In this document: piece by piece, positions 1-8,097 of the stretch
How positions within the stretch are numbered: position 1 is the stretch's first letter
Layout of the letters: each line of letters opens with the position of its first letter
Assembly (NCBI GenBank): GCA_035528995.1
Contig: DATKXO010000180.1
Coordinates: forward strand, 1-18,233
From: DATKXO01 sp035528995
GTDB lineage: Bacteria; Planctomycetota; Phycisphaerae; UBA1845
Direction: 5' to 3'
Length of the DNA: 18,233 bases
The notes under the pieces: generated by a model
The model's database searches: none
What the model was told of the DNA's origin: nothing
What the model saw: the letters and a program-made list of their open reading frames with translations, nothing else
Translations under genes and position numbers: made by a program

Positions 1-1
1 C

Positions 2-133
2 GACTATGACCCGGACGTATCGGTGGCCGTAACGCGAGCCTGGGCGCAGGCTCGATCCTCTTTCGGTGCGTTCACGCTGGCCGACGCGATAGCGGCCACA
101 GGACAGGTCGACCCCGCGATTACCGGCTCTTAG
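2..133 (+). CDS. C-terminal fragment of an unrecognised protein (5' end outside window)
   Basis: Of the three plus-strand frames only this one is open from the left edge. It gives 43 residues before a TAG at 131-133, and most codons end in G or C, as in the neighbouring genes. The fragment runs from DYDPDVSVAV to DPAITGS and contains an Ala-rich, probably helical stretch. I see no motif that identifies a family. The next gene begins about 150 bases downstream on the same strand after a promoter-like sequence, so the two are probably separate transcripts. It could be a chance open frame, since it is short. Confidence 0.45.
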   Translation, partial: DYDPDVSVAVTRAWAQARSSFGAFTLADAIAATGQVDPAITGS

Positions 134-182
134 TATCGGTCGCGCAGTTGCACCCACCGCTGATCCTCAGCCAACGCATACC

Positions 183-212
183 TTGAACGACGTATGGCCG
201 TTCTGATACACT
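183..212 (+). promoter_or_regulatory. Putative sigma-70-type promoter for the C25 peptidase gene
   Basis: TTGAAC (183-188) and TACACT (207-212) are separated by 18 bases. A TG at 204-205 sits one base before the -10 element, giving an extended -10 form. It lies about 75 bases upstream of the ATG at 288. Both hexamers match the consensus only partly, so this is a candidate. Confidence 0.45.
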
Positions 213-287
213 CAGAGGCATGAGGGGGGAACGCTGAACCTTCGGTTTGCCTTGTGTCGGCCCTGTCGGCGGTGAGGAGGTCAAGCC

Positions 288-3155
288 ATGAGGACCCCAC
301 TGTATGTCATCATGCTGTTCCCCTTGAGTTCCGTCGTCCAGGCCGGTCAAACGGAGCACCGTCTCAGCGTCGTGATTCCTCAGGCCGCACACACGATCAC
401 CGAAACCGACTCTGGCGACCGGGTGTACGTAGAGGGCTTCGGCACGTTGCACGAAGCGGGCGTCCCGCAACTTCCCGTGCGGATCTTTCCGATTGCTATC
501 CCGCCCGGGGCCGCGGTGGTCCGCGTGTCCTACACGGCTGCCGAACCGGTCACGCTGCCGACGCGGCACGAAGTAGCTCCGGCACCGGTCTGGAAGCCGA
601 TCGGCCCGGCGAACGAGCAGGCCCGCACCGCCGAGCAGCAGCGGTTTGACGCCAACCGCGCGGCGATCTACGGCAAGGACGAACCTTACCCGCCGGTGCC
701 GGTCGACTTCGTGCGGACGGCAGGCTACCGCGGCTACAACCTGGCCGAAGTCCGCGTGACGCCGTTGGCATATCGCCCTGCATCCGGCCGACTGCTGCGC
801 TACGACGATATCACGGTTCACGTGGATTACCGCCTGCCGGAGCAGGGAAGCGCGCTCATCGCTGAAGCTTCGCCCGCCGTCCAGCGCAATGCACAGGATC
901 TGATCCTCAACTACGATCAGGCCACCGCCTGGTATACAGGCTTGCACCGGCCAGACAGCGAGCGCTATGAGTTCGTCGTGGTCACGCCCGCGGAGCTGGT
1001 CGACAGCGTCGCGCCGCTGGTTGCCTGGGAGCAGCAGAAAGGCCGCGGCACGCAGGTTGTGACGACGCAGTGGATCGCCGCGAACTACACGGGCGTGGAT
1101 CAGGCGGAGCAGATCCGCGCCTTCCTTCGCGACAAGTACTCGGCTGCTGATTGGGGCATCGAGCACGTGCTGCTGGTCGGCCACTACGACGATCTGCTCA
1201 TGCGCCTGGTCTGGCAGGACGTCGGCTACGGTCGTCCACAGACGGACGCGTACTACGCCGAGCTTTCCCTGCCGGACGATCAATCGTGGGATTCCGACGG
1301 CGACGGGCGCTACGCCGAGGATGAGGATGCGATCGACTTCTATACCGAGATCTGCGTGGGCCGCATCCCCTGGAGTGACCCGGCGACCGTGCAGCATATC
1401 TGCCAGAAATCGGTTCTGTTCGAGCAGAGCCACGACCCGACGTACAAGAAGAATATGCTGCTGCTCGGCGGGTTCTTCTGGCCCGATACCGATTGTGCCG
1501 AGCTCATGACCACGATTGCGATGTTGCCGCACTTGACCGGCTGGTCCGGCATCTTCATGTATGAGTGGGGCTATTCGGCATACTGGTCGGACTACGACCT
1601 CACGAATGCGAACGTCGTGGCCGAGTGGTCGGGCGGCACGTACGCGGTAGTGACGTGGTGCGGCCACGGCTCGCCGACGTCGGCGCACCGCTACTATCCC
1701 GACATGCCCGCCTTCATCACGGCGGCCGACTGCGCGGTGCTCAACGACGACTACCCGTCGATCGTCTTCGCCGACTCGTGCCACACGTCCTCTCCGGCGC
1801 AGGCCAACCTGGGCCGCGAGATGCTGGGGCAAGGCGCAATCGGCTACGTGGGGGCCACGCAGGTCGCCGGCGGACGGGCATGCTGGGCGAAGCCGGCGGA
1901 CGGCTCGAGCCAGACGCTGAACTACCTGTTCACCAGCTATGTTTCCTGCGGCCGCTACACGCAGGGCGAGGCGCTACAACGCGCCCTACGCGAGACCTAC
2001 CTCCAAGGGTTGTGGCGCTGGCCGAGGTACGAGGTGCTCGAATGGGGCGCGCTCTACGGCAACCCCGACCTGGGCATCGGCGCGGTTCCCGCATTGCACA
2101 TTCAGTTCCCGGACGGCCTGCCGGACCAGGTCGCCCCAGGCGCTCCGGCCGTCATCCCCCTTCGCATCGATCCGGTGCAGGACACGCTGGTGGCCGGCTC
2201 GGAGACGCTGCACTACCGAACGGACGGCGGCACGTTCCAGACCGTGCCACTGACGTCTCTTGGCGACAGGAACTACGAAGCCGTGTTGCCGGTGCTGTGC
2301 TGCGGTCAGACACCGGAGTTCTACGTGAGCGCGAGCGGCACGCAGAGCGGCCTGGTAACGCAGCCGGCGAATGCGCCCAGCGAGGTCTTCACCGCGTCCG
2401 TGGGCACCTTCACGGCGGTTTTTCACGACGACTTCGAGGAGTTCAACGGGTGGATGGCGGAGAACCTGGGCGCGACCGACGGCAACTGGCAGCGCGACGT
2501 GCCGGTCAACGATCCCAATTACTCCTATGATCCGTTCTCCGACGCCGATGGCAGCGGCAAGTGCTGTCTCACCGCGAATCGCCTGGGCGACAGCGACGTC
2601 GACGGCGGCGGCGTGCGGCTGACCTCGCCGCTGGTCGACATGACGGCCGCGAACATCACGCTGCGATACAGCTTCTACCTCTACGCCGAGGACCAGGGAC
2701 CGTCCGACTACCTACTTGTCGAGGTCAGCAGCAACGCCCTGGCGGGGCCTTGGCGGGAACTGGTGCGGCACCTCTACAACAATGGTCTGAGCTGGCGGAC
2801 CGATTCGTTCACGGGCGCCGATCTGCAGGCCCTGGGAATTCCACTAACCGACCAAATGCACGTGCGTTTCACCGCCCAGGATGGCGGCAGCAATGACGTG
2901 GTCGAGGCGGGAGTGGACGCATTCGAGGTGTTGAGCTTCGACTGCGCCTACGCCCTGCCCGGCGATCTGGACGGCGACTGCACTGTGGATCTCGACGACT
3001 TCCTGCTTCTCTCCGAGTGCATCGCAGGACCGCAAGTGACTACGCCGCCACCTTCCTGTGATCCGGGCGATTTCGCCCACGGAGACCTCGACGCGGATGG
3101 AGACCTGGATGTGGAGGACTTCGCGGCCTTCCAGGCGGCCTTCGACGTGAACTGA
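288..3155 (+). CDS. Secreted gingipain-like C25 cysteine peptidase with dockerin-like C terminus
   Basis: This 955-residue protein is predicted to be exported and to cleave proteins outside the cell. Residues 1-19 look like a short signal peptide ending VQA-G. Residues about 22-190 resemble the C25 propeptide. The peptidase domain spans about 227-595. Its likely catalytic pair is His460 in a CGHGS motif and Cys498 in a DSCHTS motif, with gingipain-like spacing. An Ig-like stretch follows, then a 'DDFE...GW' start at about 714 of a MAM/jelly-roll-type domain. Residues 892-954 form a dockerin/EF-hand-like module with two Asp-rich calcium loops at 893-904 and 933-944. The start is supported by GAGGAGG at 274-280, seven bases before the ATG. 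No cohesin or sorting gene is nearby, so the partner of the C-terminal module is unknown. The 144-base gap to the convergent ileS shows no convincing terminator. Confidence 0.9.
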   Translation: MRTPLYVIMLFPLSSVVQAGQTEHRLSVVIPQAAHTITETDSGDRVYVEGFGTLHEAGVPQLPVRIFPIAIPPGAAVVRVSYTAAEPVTLPTRHEVAPAPVWKPIGPANEQARTAEQQRFDANRAAIYGKDEPYPPVPVDFVRTAGYRGYNLAEVRVTPLAYRPASGRLLRYDDITVHVDYRLPEQGSALIAEASPAVQRNAQDLILNYDQATAWYTGLHRPDSERYEFVVVTPAELVDSVAPLVAWEQQKGRGTQVVTTQWIAANYTGVDQAEQIRAFLRDKYSAADWGIEHVLLVGHYDDLLMRLVWQDVGYGRPQTDAYYAELSLPDDQSWDSDGDGRYAEDEDAIDFYTEICVGRIPWSDPATVQHICQKSVLFEQSHDPTYKKNMLLLGGFFWPDTDCAELMTTIAMLPHLTGWSGIFMYEWGYSAYWSDYDLTNANVVAEWSGGTYAVVTWCGHGSPTSAHRYYPDMPAFITAADCAVLNDDYPSIVFADSCHTSSPAQANLGREMLGQGAIGYVGATQVAGGRACWAKPADGSSQTLNYLFTSYVSCGRYTQGEALQRALRETYLQGLWRWPRYEVLEWGALYGNPDLGIGAVPALHIQFPDGLPDQVAPGAPAVIPLRIDPVQDTLVAGSETLHYRTDGGTFQTVPLTSLGDRNYEAVLPVLCCGQTPEFYVSASGTQSGLVTQPANAPSEVFTASVGTFTAVFHDDFEEFNGWMAENLGATDGNWQRDVPVNDPNYSYDPFSDADGSGKCCLTANRLGDSDVDGGGVRLTSPLVDMTAANITLRYSFYLYAEDQGPSDYLLVEVSSNALAGPWRELVRHLYNNGLSWRTDSFTGADLQALGIPLTDQMHVRFTAQDGGSNDVVEAGVDAFEVLSFDCAYALPGDLDGDCTVDLDDFLLLSECIAGPQVTTPPPSCDPGDFAHGDLDADGDLDVEDFAAFQAAFDVN

Positions 3156-3299
3156 GGGCGGACCCGCTCGAAGCGTATCGGCGTGCACTCCCAGAGCGAC
3201 CGCACCTGCGCCCGTTGGCTCGTCCGCCGCGACCGCTCAACCGTGACCAGCAGACACCGTTTTTGCCAGGCTGCCGACGATGGTCCGCGCGGCCTTAAC

Positions 3300-6200
3300 T
3301 TAGGTCCTGCGCAGCGTGATGTTCAACGTCGAGCCGGCGATCCTGGCATCCTTTGCACCGGCCGGGTTGTCCACGTCTGAGTCACGGACCTCGGTCGCCA
3401 GGGTCTCGGCGGCGATGTAGTCGCCGCAACGGGCGATGGCCGCTCTCAGCAGGTCGGACTCGGTCCGCAGGCTCAGGACGATGCGGTCCTCCAACTCGAG
3501 ACCGGCCTCCTTTCGGGTCACCTGCACGAAGCGTACGATGTCTCGGGCCACGCCCTCCTGCTTCAGCTCTTCGGTGATCCGGCGGTCCAGCAGAACGACC
3601 GTGCCGCCGTCGGCCGCGGCGATCCAATCAACGCCGTACGAACGGGTGACGGTGATCTCTTCCGCGTCGAGGTGAACCGCCTGACCCTCCACCTCGACCT
3701 CGACGCTGAACCCGTCCTCGACGCGGCTGGCGATCGCGGCATGGTCGGCGGCCTCAACGACCGCGGCGATGGCCGCGAACTGCCTGCCGTACTTCGGGCC
3801 GGCCAGCTTCTTGTTCAGCGCTACGCTGATGGTGCACATTTCGGCCACGCTGTCGCGCACGGTGATCTGCTTGACGTTGAGCTCCTCGAGCATGTGCGAC
3901 TCGAACTTGGCCACGGCCGCCCGCTCCGTTTCGTCGTACGGCGTGACGATCATCTCCGCCAGGGGCTGACGCACCTTGAGCTTGGACGCCGTGCGGGCCG
4001 ACCGGGCCAGCGACACGATCTTCAACGAAGCGGCCACCTGCTGCGACAGCTCCCGGTCGATCAGCTTCTCATCCACGTCCGGGAAGGGCAGGTGGTGCAC
4101 GCTCTTCGGCGATCCCGGAACCTGGTTGGCCACCAGGTTCTGGTAGATTACCTCGCTGAGAAACACGGTCACCGGCGCGATCGCACGGTTCAGCGTGGTC
4201 AGCACCTCATACAACGTCTGGTAGGCCGCCCGCTTGTCGTCCGACCACTCGCTCTTCCAGAACCGCCTGCGGGAACGCTTGATGTACCAGGTGCTCAGGT
4301 CCGCGACGAACTTGTCCGTCCGGACGCACATCGACCGCACGTCAAAAGCGCCATAGGCCCGCCGGGCCTCGGCCACAAGCAGTTGCAGCTCGGACAGGAT
4401 CCAGCGGTCCAGGTCGGTCCGCTGCTCGACGGGCAGCTTCTCGGCCATCGGATCGAACCCGTCCAGCCGGGCATAGTTGGCGAAGAACGAGTACGTGTTC
4501 CACAGCGGCAGGATGAATCGCTTGCGCGTCTCGTTGGCGTGCCTGGGGCCGAAAGGCAGGTTCCGCTCCGGCGGATGGTCGCAATACATCCATCGCATCA
4601 CGTCCACGCCGAGGGTCTCGGCCGCCTGGTCGAAGTCCACGGCGTTGCCGGCCGACTTGCTCATCGGACGCCCCTGGTCGTCCACCACCAGCCCGTACCC
4701 CTTCAGCGTCTTGAACGGTGACTTGTCCACCATGTACGTGCTGATGGCCAGAAGTGCGTAGAACCAGTTGCGGAACTGCCCGGGCAGCGACTCGACCACG
4801 AAGTCGGCCGGGAACCACTGTTCCCAGTACTTGCGATCCTCGAAATAACCCATGGTCGAGAACGACACGATGCTGGCGTCCAGCCACGGGTTGCCCACAT
4901 CGCCGACGCGCGAAACCGAATCGTTGCCGCACTCGGCGCACTCGATCTTGATGGCGTCCACCCAGGGCCGATGCGGCGTGTGCCCGTCGAACTCCTCCCA
5001 GCCCGAGACGGCCCGCTTCTCGAGTTCCTGGCGCCCGCCGATGACCTCGAAGTGGCCGCACTTCTCGCACTCCCAGATGGGCAGGGCCAGCCCCCAGAAG
5101 CGCTTCTTCGAGATCATCCAGTCGCCCATGTTCCGTAGCCAGTCCAGCTCCCTCTCCATGCCCCATTCGGGGATCCACTGGGCCGACCGGGTCGCCTCCA
5201 TGATCCGATCCCGCCAGTCCATCTTGATGAACCACTCGTCCACCAGCCGATAGACCAGCTCGTCCCGACACCGCCAGCAGTGCGGATAGCGGTGCAGGTA
5301 GCTCTCCCGGGCCACCAGGAACCCGCGCGACCGAAGGTCGGCGACGATGTCCTCGGCCACCTCGTCGAACCGGCGCCCGGTGAACTCGCCAAACCCCGGC
5401 CCGAACTTGCCGTTCTCCTCGAGCGGTGCAATGGCCGGCAGCTCCATCTCCTTGCCCAGGTGGTAGTCCTCGCTGCCGCAACCGGGGGCGATGTGGACGA
5501 TTCCCGACCCCTCCGTCTCGCTGACCAGATCCCACTCGACCACCCGATGGGCCTTACGCCCTTCGACCTGCCCTTCCAGCCGATCGAACGGTCCCTCGTA
5601 GGTCAGGCCGACCAGGTCCTTGCCCTGCACCTCACCGAGCACCTCGTACCCGCCGGCGTCGTCGAAGATGGCCTGGATCGACTTGAGCGGTGCGGCCCCG
5701 TACTTCTCCGCCTTCTCCACCGGGTGGCTGCGCGGATTCTCGAAGTTGTCCTTGCCGACGTAGTAGACCGTGTCGCCCTGGCGGACCTTCAGATAGGTCA
5801 GCTCCGGATGCACCGCAGCCGCCACGTTCGAGGTCAGCGTCCAGGGCGTCGTGGTCCAGACCAGCAGGGCCTCGCCCGCCCGCTCGCGGATGGGGAACCG
5901 CAGGAACACCGAGATATGCGGCACCTCGCGATACCCCTCGGCCACCTCCATCTGGCTGATGCCGCAGCCGCACCGGGCGCACCAGGGCATCACGTCGGCC
6001 CCCTTGTAGATCCGCCCGTCGTCGTAGCACCTCTTGAGGAAATCCCAGATGCCGTAGTTGTTGACGTCCGACATGGTGTAGTACGAGTTGTCCCAGTCCA
6101 TCCACTGGCCGAGCCGCACGGACTGCGCCGTTTGGATGCCGGCATACTTGCGAACCCGGGCCTTGCACTCCTCGACGAATCGGTCGATGCCGAAGGCCTC

Positions 6201-6527
6201 GATCTCCTTCTTGTCGCTGAAGCCGCGCTCCTTCTCGACCTCGACTTCCACCCACAACCCCTGGCAGTCGAACCCGTTCTGATAGCGCAGGTCCTCACCC
6301 AGCGCGGCGTGGTAACGCTGGTAGACGTCCTTGTACGTCCGGCCCCAGGCGTGGTGAACGCCCATGGGATTGTTGGCCGTGATCGGGCCGTCCAGGAAGG
6401 ACCACTTCTTCTTGCCGGCGTTCTGGGCCCGCAGAGCCTCGAACGCCCCGGTCTCCTTCCAGAACGCCAGGATATCCCGCTCGGCCGCGGGGAAGTCGAT
6501 CTTGGGTTCAACCTTCTCGAAAGCCAT
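3300..6527 (-). CDS. ileS: Isoleucyl-tRNA synthetase
   Basis: This 1075-residue cytoplasmic class I synthetase charges tRNA-Ile and edits misactivated valine. The HIGH-type site reads GVHHAWG at 56-62 and the KMSKS-type loop reads PMSKSAGN around 621-628, with the key Lys at 624. The CP1 editing domain has TTTPWTL at 225-231. Several Cys pairs suggest zinc sites: CARCGCG near 183, CWRC near the domain centre, CEKCG and CAECG. A C-terminal anticodon-binding and extension region follows. The length, and the variant motifs found mainly in the longer eukaryote-like branch, set it apart from E. coli-type IleRS. Some long IleRS proteins of this branch resist mupirocin, but that cannot be read here. 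An AAGGAGG lies just upstream of the ATG, and a promoter sits about 110 bases upstream. The gene is separated from xerC by a terminator-like hairpin. Confidence 0.95.
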   Translation of the reverse strand: MAFEKVEPKIDFPAAERDILAFWKETGAFEALRAQNAGKKKWSFLDGPITANNPMGVHHAWGRTYKDVYQRYHAALGEDLRYQNGFDCQGLWVEVEVEKERGFSDKKEIEAFGIDRFVEECKARVRKYAGIQTAQSVRLGQWMDWDNSYYTMSDVNNYGIWDFLKRCYDDGRIYKGADVMPWCARCGCGISQMEVAEGYREVPHISVFLRFPIRERAGEALLVWTTTPWTLTSNVAAAVHPELTYLKVRQGDTVYYVGKDNFENPRSHPVEKAEKYGAAPLKSIQAIFDDAGGYEVLGEVQGKDLVGLTYEGPFDRLEGQVEGRKAHRVVEWDLVSETEGSGIVHIAPGCGSEDYHLGKEMELPAIAPLEENGKFGPGFGEFTGRRFDEVAEDIVADLRSRGFLVARESYLHRYPHCWRCRDELVYRLVDEWFIKMDWRDRIMEATRSAQWIPEWGMERELDWLRNMGDWMISKKRFWGLALPIWECEKCGHFEVIGGRQELEKRAVSGWEEFDGHTPHRPWVDAIKIECAECGNDSVSRVGDVGNPWLDASIVSFSTMGYFEDRKYWEQWFPADFVVESLPGQFRNWFYALLAISTYMVDKSPFKTLKGYGLVVDDQGRPMSKSAGNAVDFDQAAETLGVDVMRWMYCDHPPERNLPFGPRHANETRKRFILPLWNTYSFFANYARLDGFDPMAEKLPVEQRTDLDRWILSELQLLVAEARRAYGAFDVRSMCVRTDKFVADLSTWYIKRSRRRFWKSEWSDDKRAAYQTLYEVLTTLNRAIAPVTVFLSEVIYQNLVANQVPGSPKSVHHLPFPDVDEKLIDRELSQQVAASLKIVSLARSARTASKLKVRQPLAEMIVTPYDETERAAVAKFESHMLEELNVKQITVRDSVAEMCTISVALNKKLAGPKYGRQFAAIAAVVEAADHAAIASRVEDGFSVEVEVEGQAVHLDAEEITVTRSYGVDWIAAADGGTVVLLDRRITEELKQEGVARDIVRFVQVTRKEAGLELEDRIVLSLRTESDLLRAAIARCGDYIAAETLATEVRDSDVDNPAGAKDARIAGSTLNITLRRT

Positions 6528-6636
6528 CGAAGCCTCCTTGGGTCCCGCCTTCCACCCCTAGGCCCCTCGGCTGTCGCTGAGCCGGCCTCCGTGGACCGCC
6601 GTCCGTTCCGGCCGGGCCATCAGACGGAAACCGCGC

Positions 6637-6665
6637 AATATATCGTCATCCCGCCCCGCTGTGAA
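6637..6665 (-). promoter_or_regulatory. Sigma-70-type promoter for ileS
   Basis: Read on the minus strand, TTCACA (6665-6660) and TATATT (6642-6637) each match consensus at five of six positions, with an ideal 17-base spacer. Transcription would begin near 6630 and give a leader of about 100 bases before the ileS ATG. The local AT-rich patch stands out in a GC-rich background. Confidence 0.65.
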
Positions 6666-6734
6666 CTGCCCGTTTACCGGTCATCCGGGCACGATGCCCA
6701 CCGTTGGCTCGGGTGCCTTGCCAGCGCGCATGGA

Positions 6735-6770
6735 AAACGCCGGTCACGAGTTTCCTCATGGCCGGCGTTT
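6735..6770 (-). terminator. Hairpin terminator downstream of xerC
   Basis: AAACGCCGG (6735-6743) and CCGGCGTTT (6762-6770) form a perfect 9-bp stem that can extend inward by three pairs including one wobble. On the minus strand the stem runs into TTTT. It lies about 40 bases past the xerC stop and upstream of the ileS promoter, so it separates the two transcripts. Confidence 0.65.
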
Positions 6771-6806
6771 GTCGTGTCCCTGCCGTATCCCCATTCAACG
6801 GCCGGG

Positions 6807-7814
6807 CTAAGATCTGGGGTGGGCCTCGTCGTAGGCCTTCTTGAGCCTCGCGGTCGTCAAGTGGGTGTAGATCTGGGTGGTGGACAGCGACTGGTGACCG
6901 AGCAGCTCCTGCACGCTCCGCAGGTCGGCCCCGTTGTTGAGCATGTGCGTGGCGAAGCTGTGCCGTAGCGTGTGCGGGCTGATGCTGGGGTCCAGGCCCG
7001 CCTGGGCCAGGTACTTGTCCAGCTTCCGGCGGACGCTGCGCGTGCTCAGCCGCTGGCCGTGTTTGTTGGCGAACATGGCCTGCTGATCGAAGTTAGCCGA
7101 CCGCGGGTCGGCCCTACGCATGTCGAGGTACTTACGAACGGCGGCCAAGGCCGTCGGGCCGATCGGCGTGGTTCGCTGTTTCTTGCCCTTTCCCCGAACG
7201 TGGACGCACTGACCGACGTAGTCCACGTCGTCCATGTTCAGATCGACCAGCTCGCTGACCCGCAGTCCGGTCGAGTAGAGCACCTCGAGCATGGCCCGGT
7301 CGCGGGCACCCAGCAGAGTGTTGACGTCCGGGGTGTTGAGCAGGATGCCGATCTGCTCGGGCTCGAGGAACTTGGGCAGCCGCTTCTCCTGCTTCGGCGT
7401 GCGGATGGTGGCCAACGGATTGCCGTCGACGTAACCGCGGCGCCGGCAGAACTTGTAGAAGCTGCGCAGCGTGGCCAGCTTCCGGGCCGTGGTGGACTTG
7501 GAGTAGTCCTGCTGACCCAGGAAGCCCAGGAACCGGCGGATCGTGTCGGTGTCCATGGCCACGAGCTTCTGACGGACTTCCGTCTGCGAAGTCGTGGACG
7601 TGACCGTGGCCGTCGAGCCACCCGGTCCACCGTAGACCGACCCCGACTGTCCGAACGCCGCCGATCCCTCGCCGGTCGGGGCAGTGCCCGGCCCACAGAG
7701 AAAGCCGGTGAACTGCCTGAGGTCGGCCGCGTAGCACTTGGCCGTGTGCGGCGAGAAGTGCCGCTCGTACGTCAGGTAGTTGAGGAACTCGGTTACCAAC
7801 GAATTCTCGGTCAT
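6807..7814 (-). CDS. xerC: Tyrosine recombinase XerC/XerD type
   Basis: This 335-residue site-specific recombinase probably resolves chromosome dimers. The catalytic set is visible: Arg185 (STGLRVSEL), Lys209 (RGKGKK), His281 and Arg284 (HTLRHSFATH), His307 (LLGHQ) and Tyr316 (QIYTHL). The N-terminal SAM-like domain starts with LNYLTYERHFSPHT, which fixes the start at MTENS; the upstream in-frame extension looks non-coding. A Gly/Ser/Thr-rich insert of about 45 residues (about 40-85) breaks the N-terminal core-binding domain and makes the protein longer than the usual ~300. The ribosome site is weak. The gene is last in a likely transcript with a 68-codon gene 76 bases upstream, and it ends in TAG before a hairpin. 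XerC and XerD cannot be told apart with certainty, and an integron- or phage-type integrase is less likely given the context. Confidence 0.88.
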   Translation of the reverse strand: MTENSLVTEFLNYLTYERHFSPHTAKCYAADLRQFTGFLCGPGTAPTGEGSAAFGQSGSVYGGPGGSTATVTSTTSQTEVRQKLVAMDTDTIRRFLGFLGQQDYSKSTTARKLATLRSFYKFCRRRGYVDGNPLATIRTPKQEKRLPKFLEPEQIGILLNTPDVNTLLGARDRAMLEVLYSTGLRVSELVDLNMDDVDYVGQCVHVRGKGKKQRTTPIGPTALAAVRKYLDMRRADPRSANFDQQAMFANKHGQRLSTRSVRRKLDKYLAQAGLDPSISPHTLRHSFATHMLNNGADLRSVQELLGHQSLSTTQIYTHLTTARLKKAYDEAHPRS

Positions 7815-7890
7815 GATCGCTTCACTACGCAGCGGCGAAGGCCACATACTTACCCGACCGGGGGCTCCGGGTCCTGCACAGCACTCCGGC

Positions 7891-8097
7891 CTACTTGGCG
7901 ACTTGATCGAGCTCCTTCTCAAGGCGGCGGCCCATCTGGTATGAAAGGACGGCTGCATCGAACCAGTCGAACTGGCTGCCCTTGTCCGAGGCAAGCGAAG
8001 CAAAAGCCTCGATCACCTCGGCCTCCTGACCGGCCTGATAGCGGAAGACGAACCGGTCCTTTCCTTTCACCAGACTCAATTGCCGAATCACCTTCAT
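7891..8097 (-). CDS. Small hypothetical protein, 68 residues, translationally coupled
   Basis: The product starts MKVIRQLSLVKGKDRF and ends in a charged helix (RRLEKELDQVAK). It is soluble, with no signal peptide or membrane segment, and I do not recognise a family. Its ATG overlaps the TGA of the upstream lipoprotein gene as ATGA at 8094-8097, which supports this start and implies translational coupling. It is followed by xerC. The pattern (short beta-like start, then helices with conserved-looking FDWFDAAVLSYQMG) suggests a real small folded protein. A role with the lipoprotein is inferred only from coupling. Confidence 0.7.
   Translation of the reverse strand: MKVIRQLSLVKGKDRFVFRYQAGQEAEVIEAFASLASDKGSQFDWFDAAVLSYQMGRRLEKELDQVAK

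Noticed and set aside
120..1832. 570-codon minus-strand open frame opposite the peptidase gene
   Set aside because: No domain or start signal, Arg/Val-rich composition typical of a reverse frame, and the plus strand encodes a clear C25 peptidase.
3255..3265. TTTTT run after the peptidase gene as a terminator
   Set aside because: No stable stem can be drawn directly before the run on the plus strand.
6540..6559. T-box-like sequence (AGGGGTGGAAGGCGGG on the minus strand) in the ileS leader
   Set aside because: It has the GGGTGG part but lacks the ACCGCG half of the T-box core, no specifier loop or antiterminator pairing is visible, and the leader is only about 100 bases.
6632..6650. AT-rich GCGCAATATATCGTC near xerC as a possible dif site
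   Set aside because: Only the left half faintly resembles a Xer arm and no right arm follows. The same bases are better explained as the -10 of the ileS promoter.
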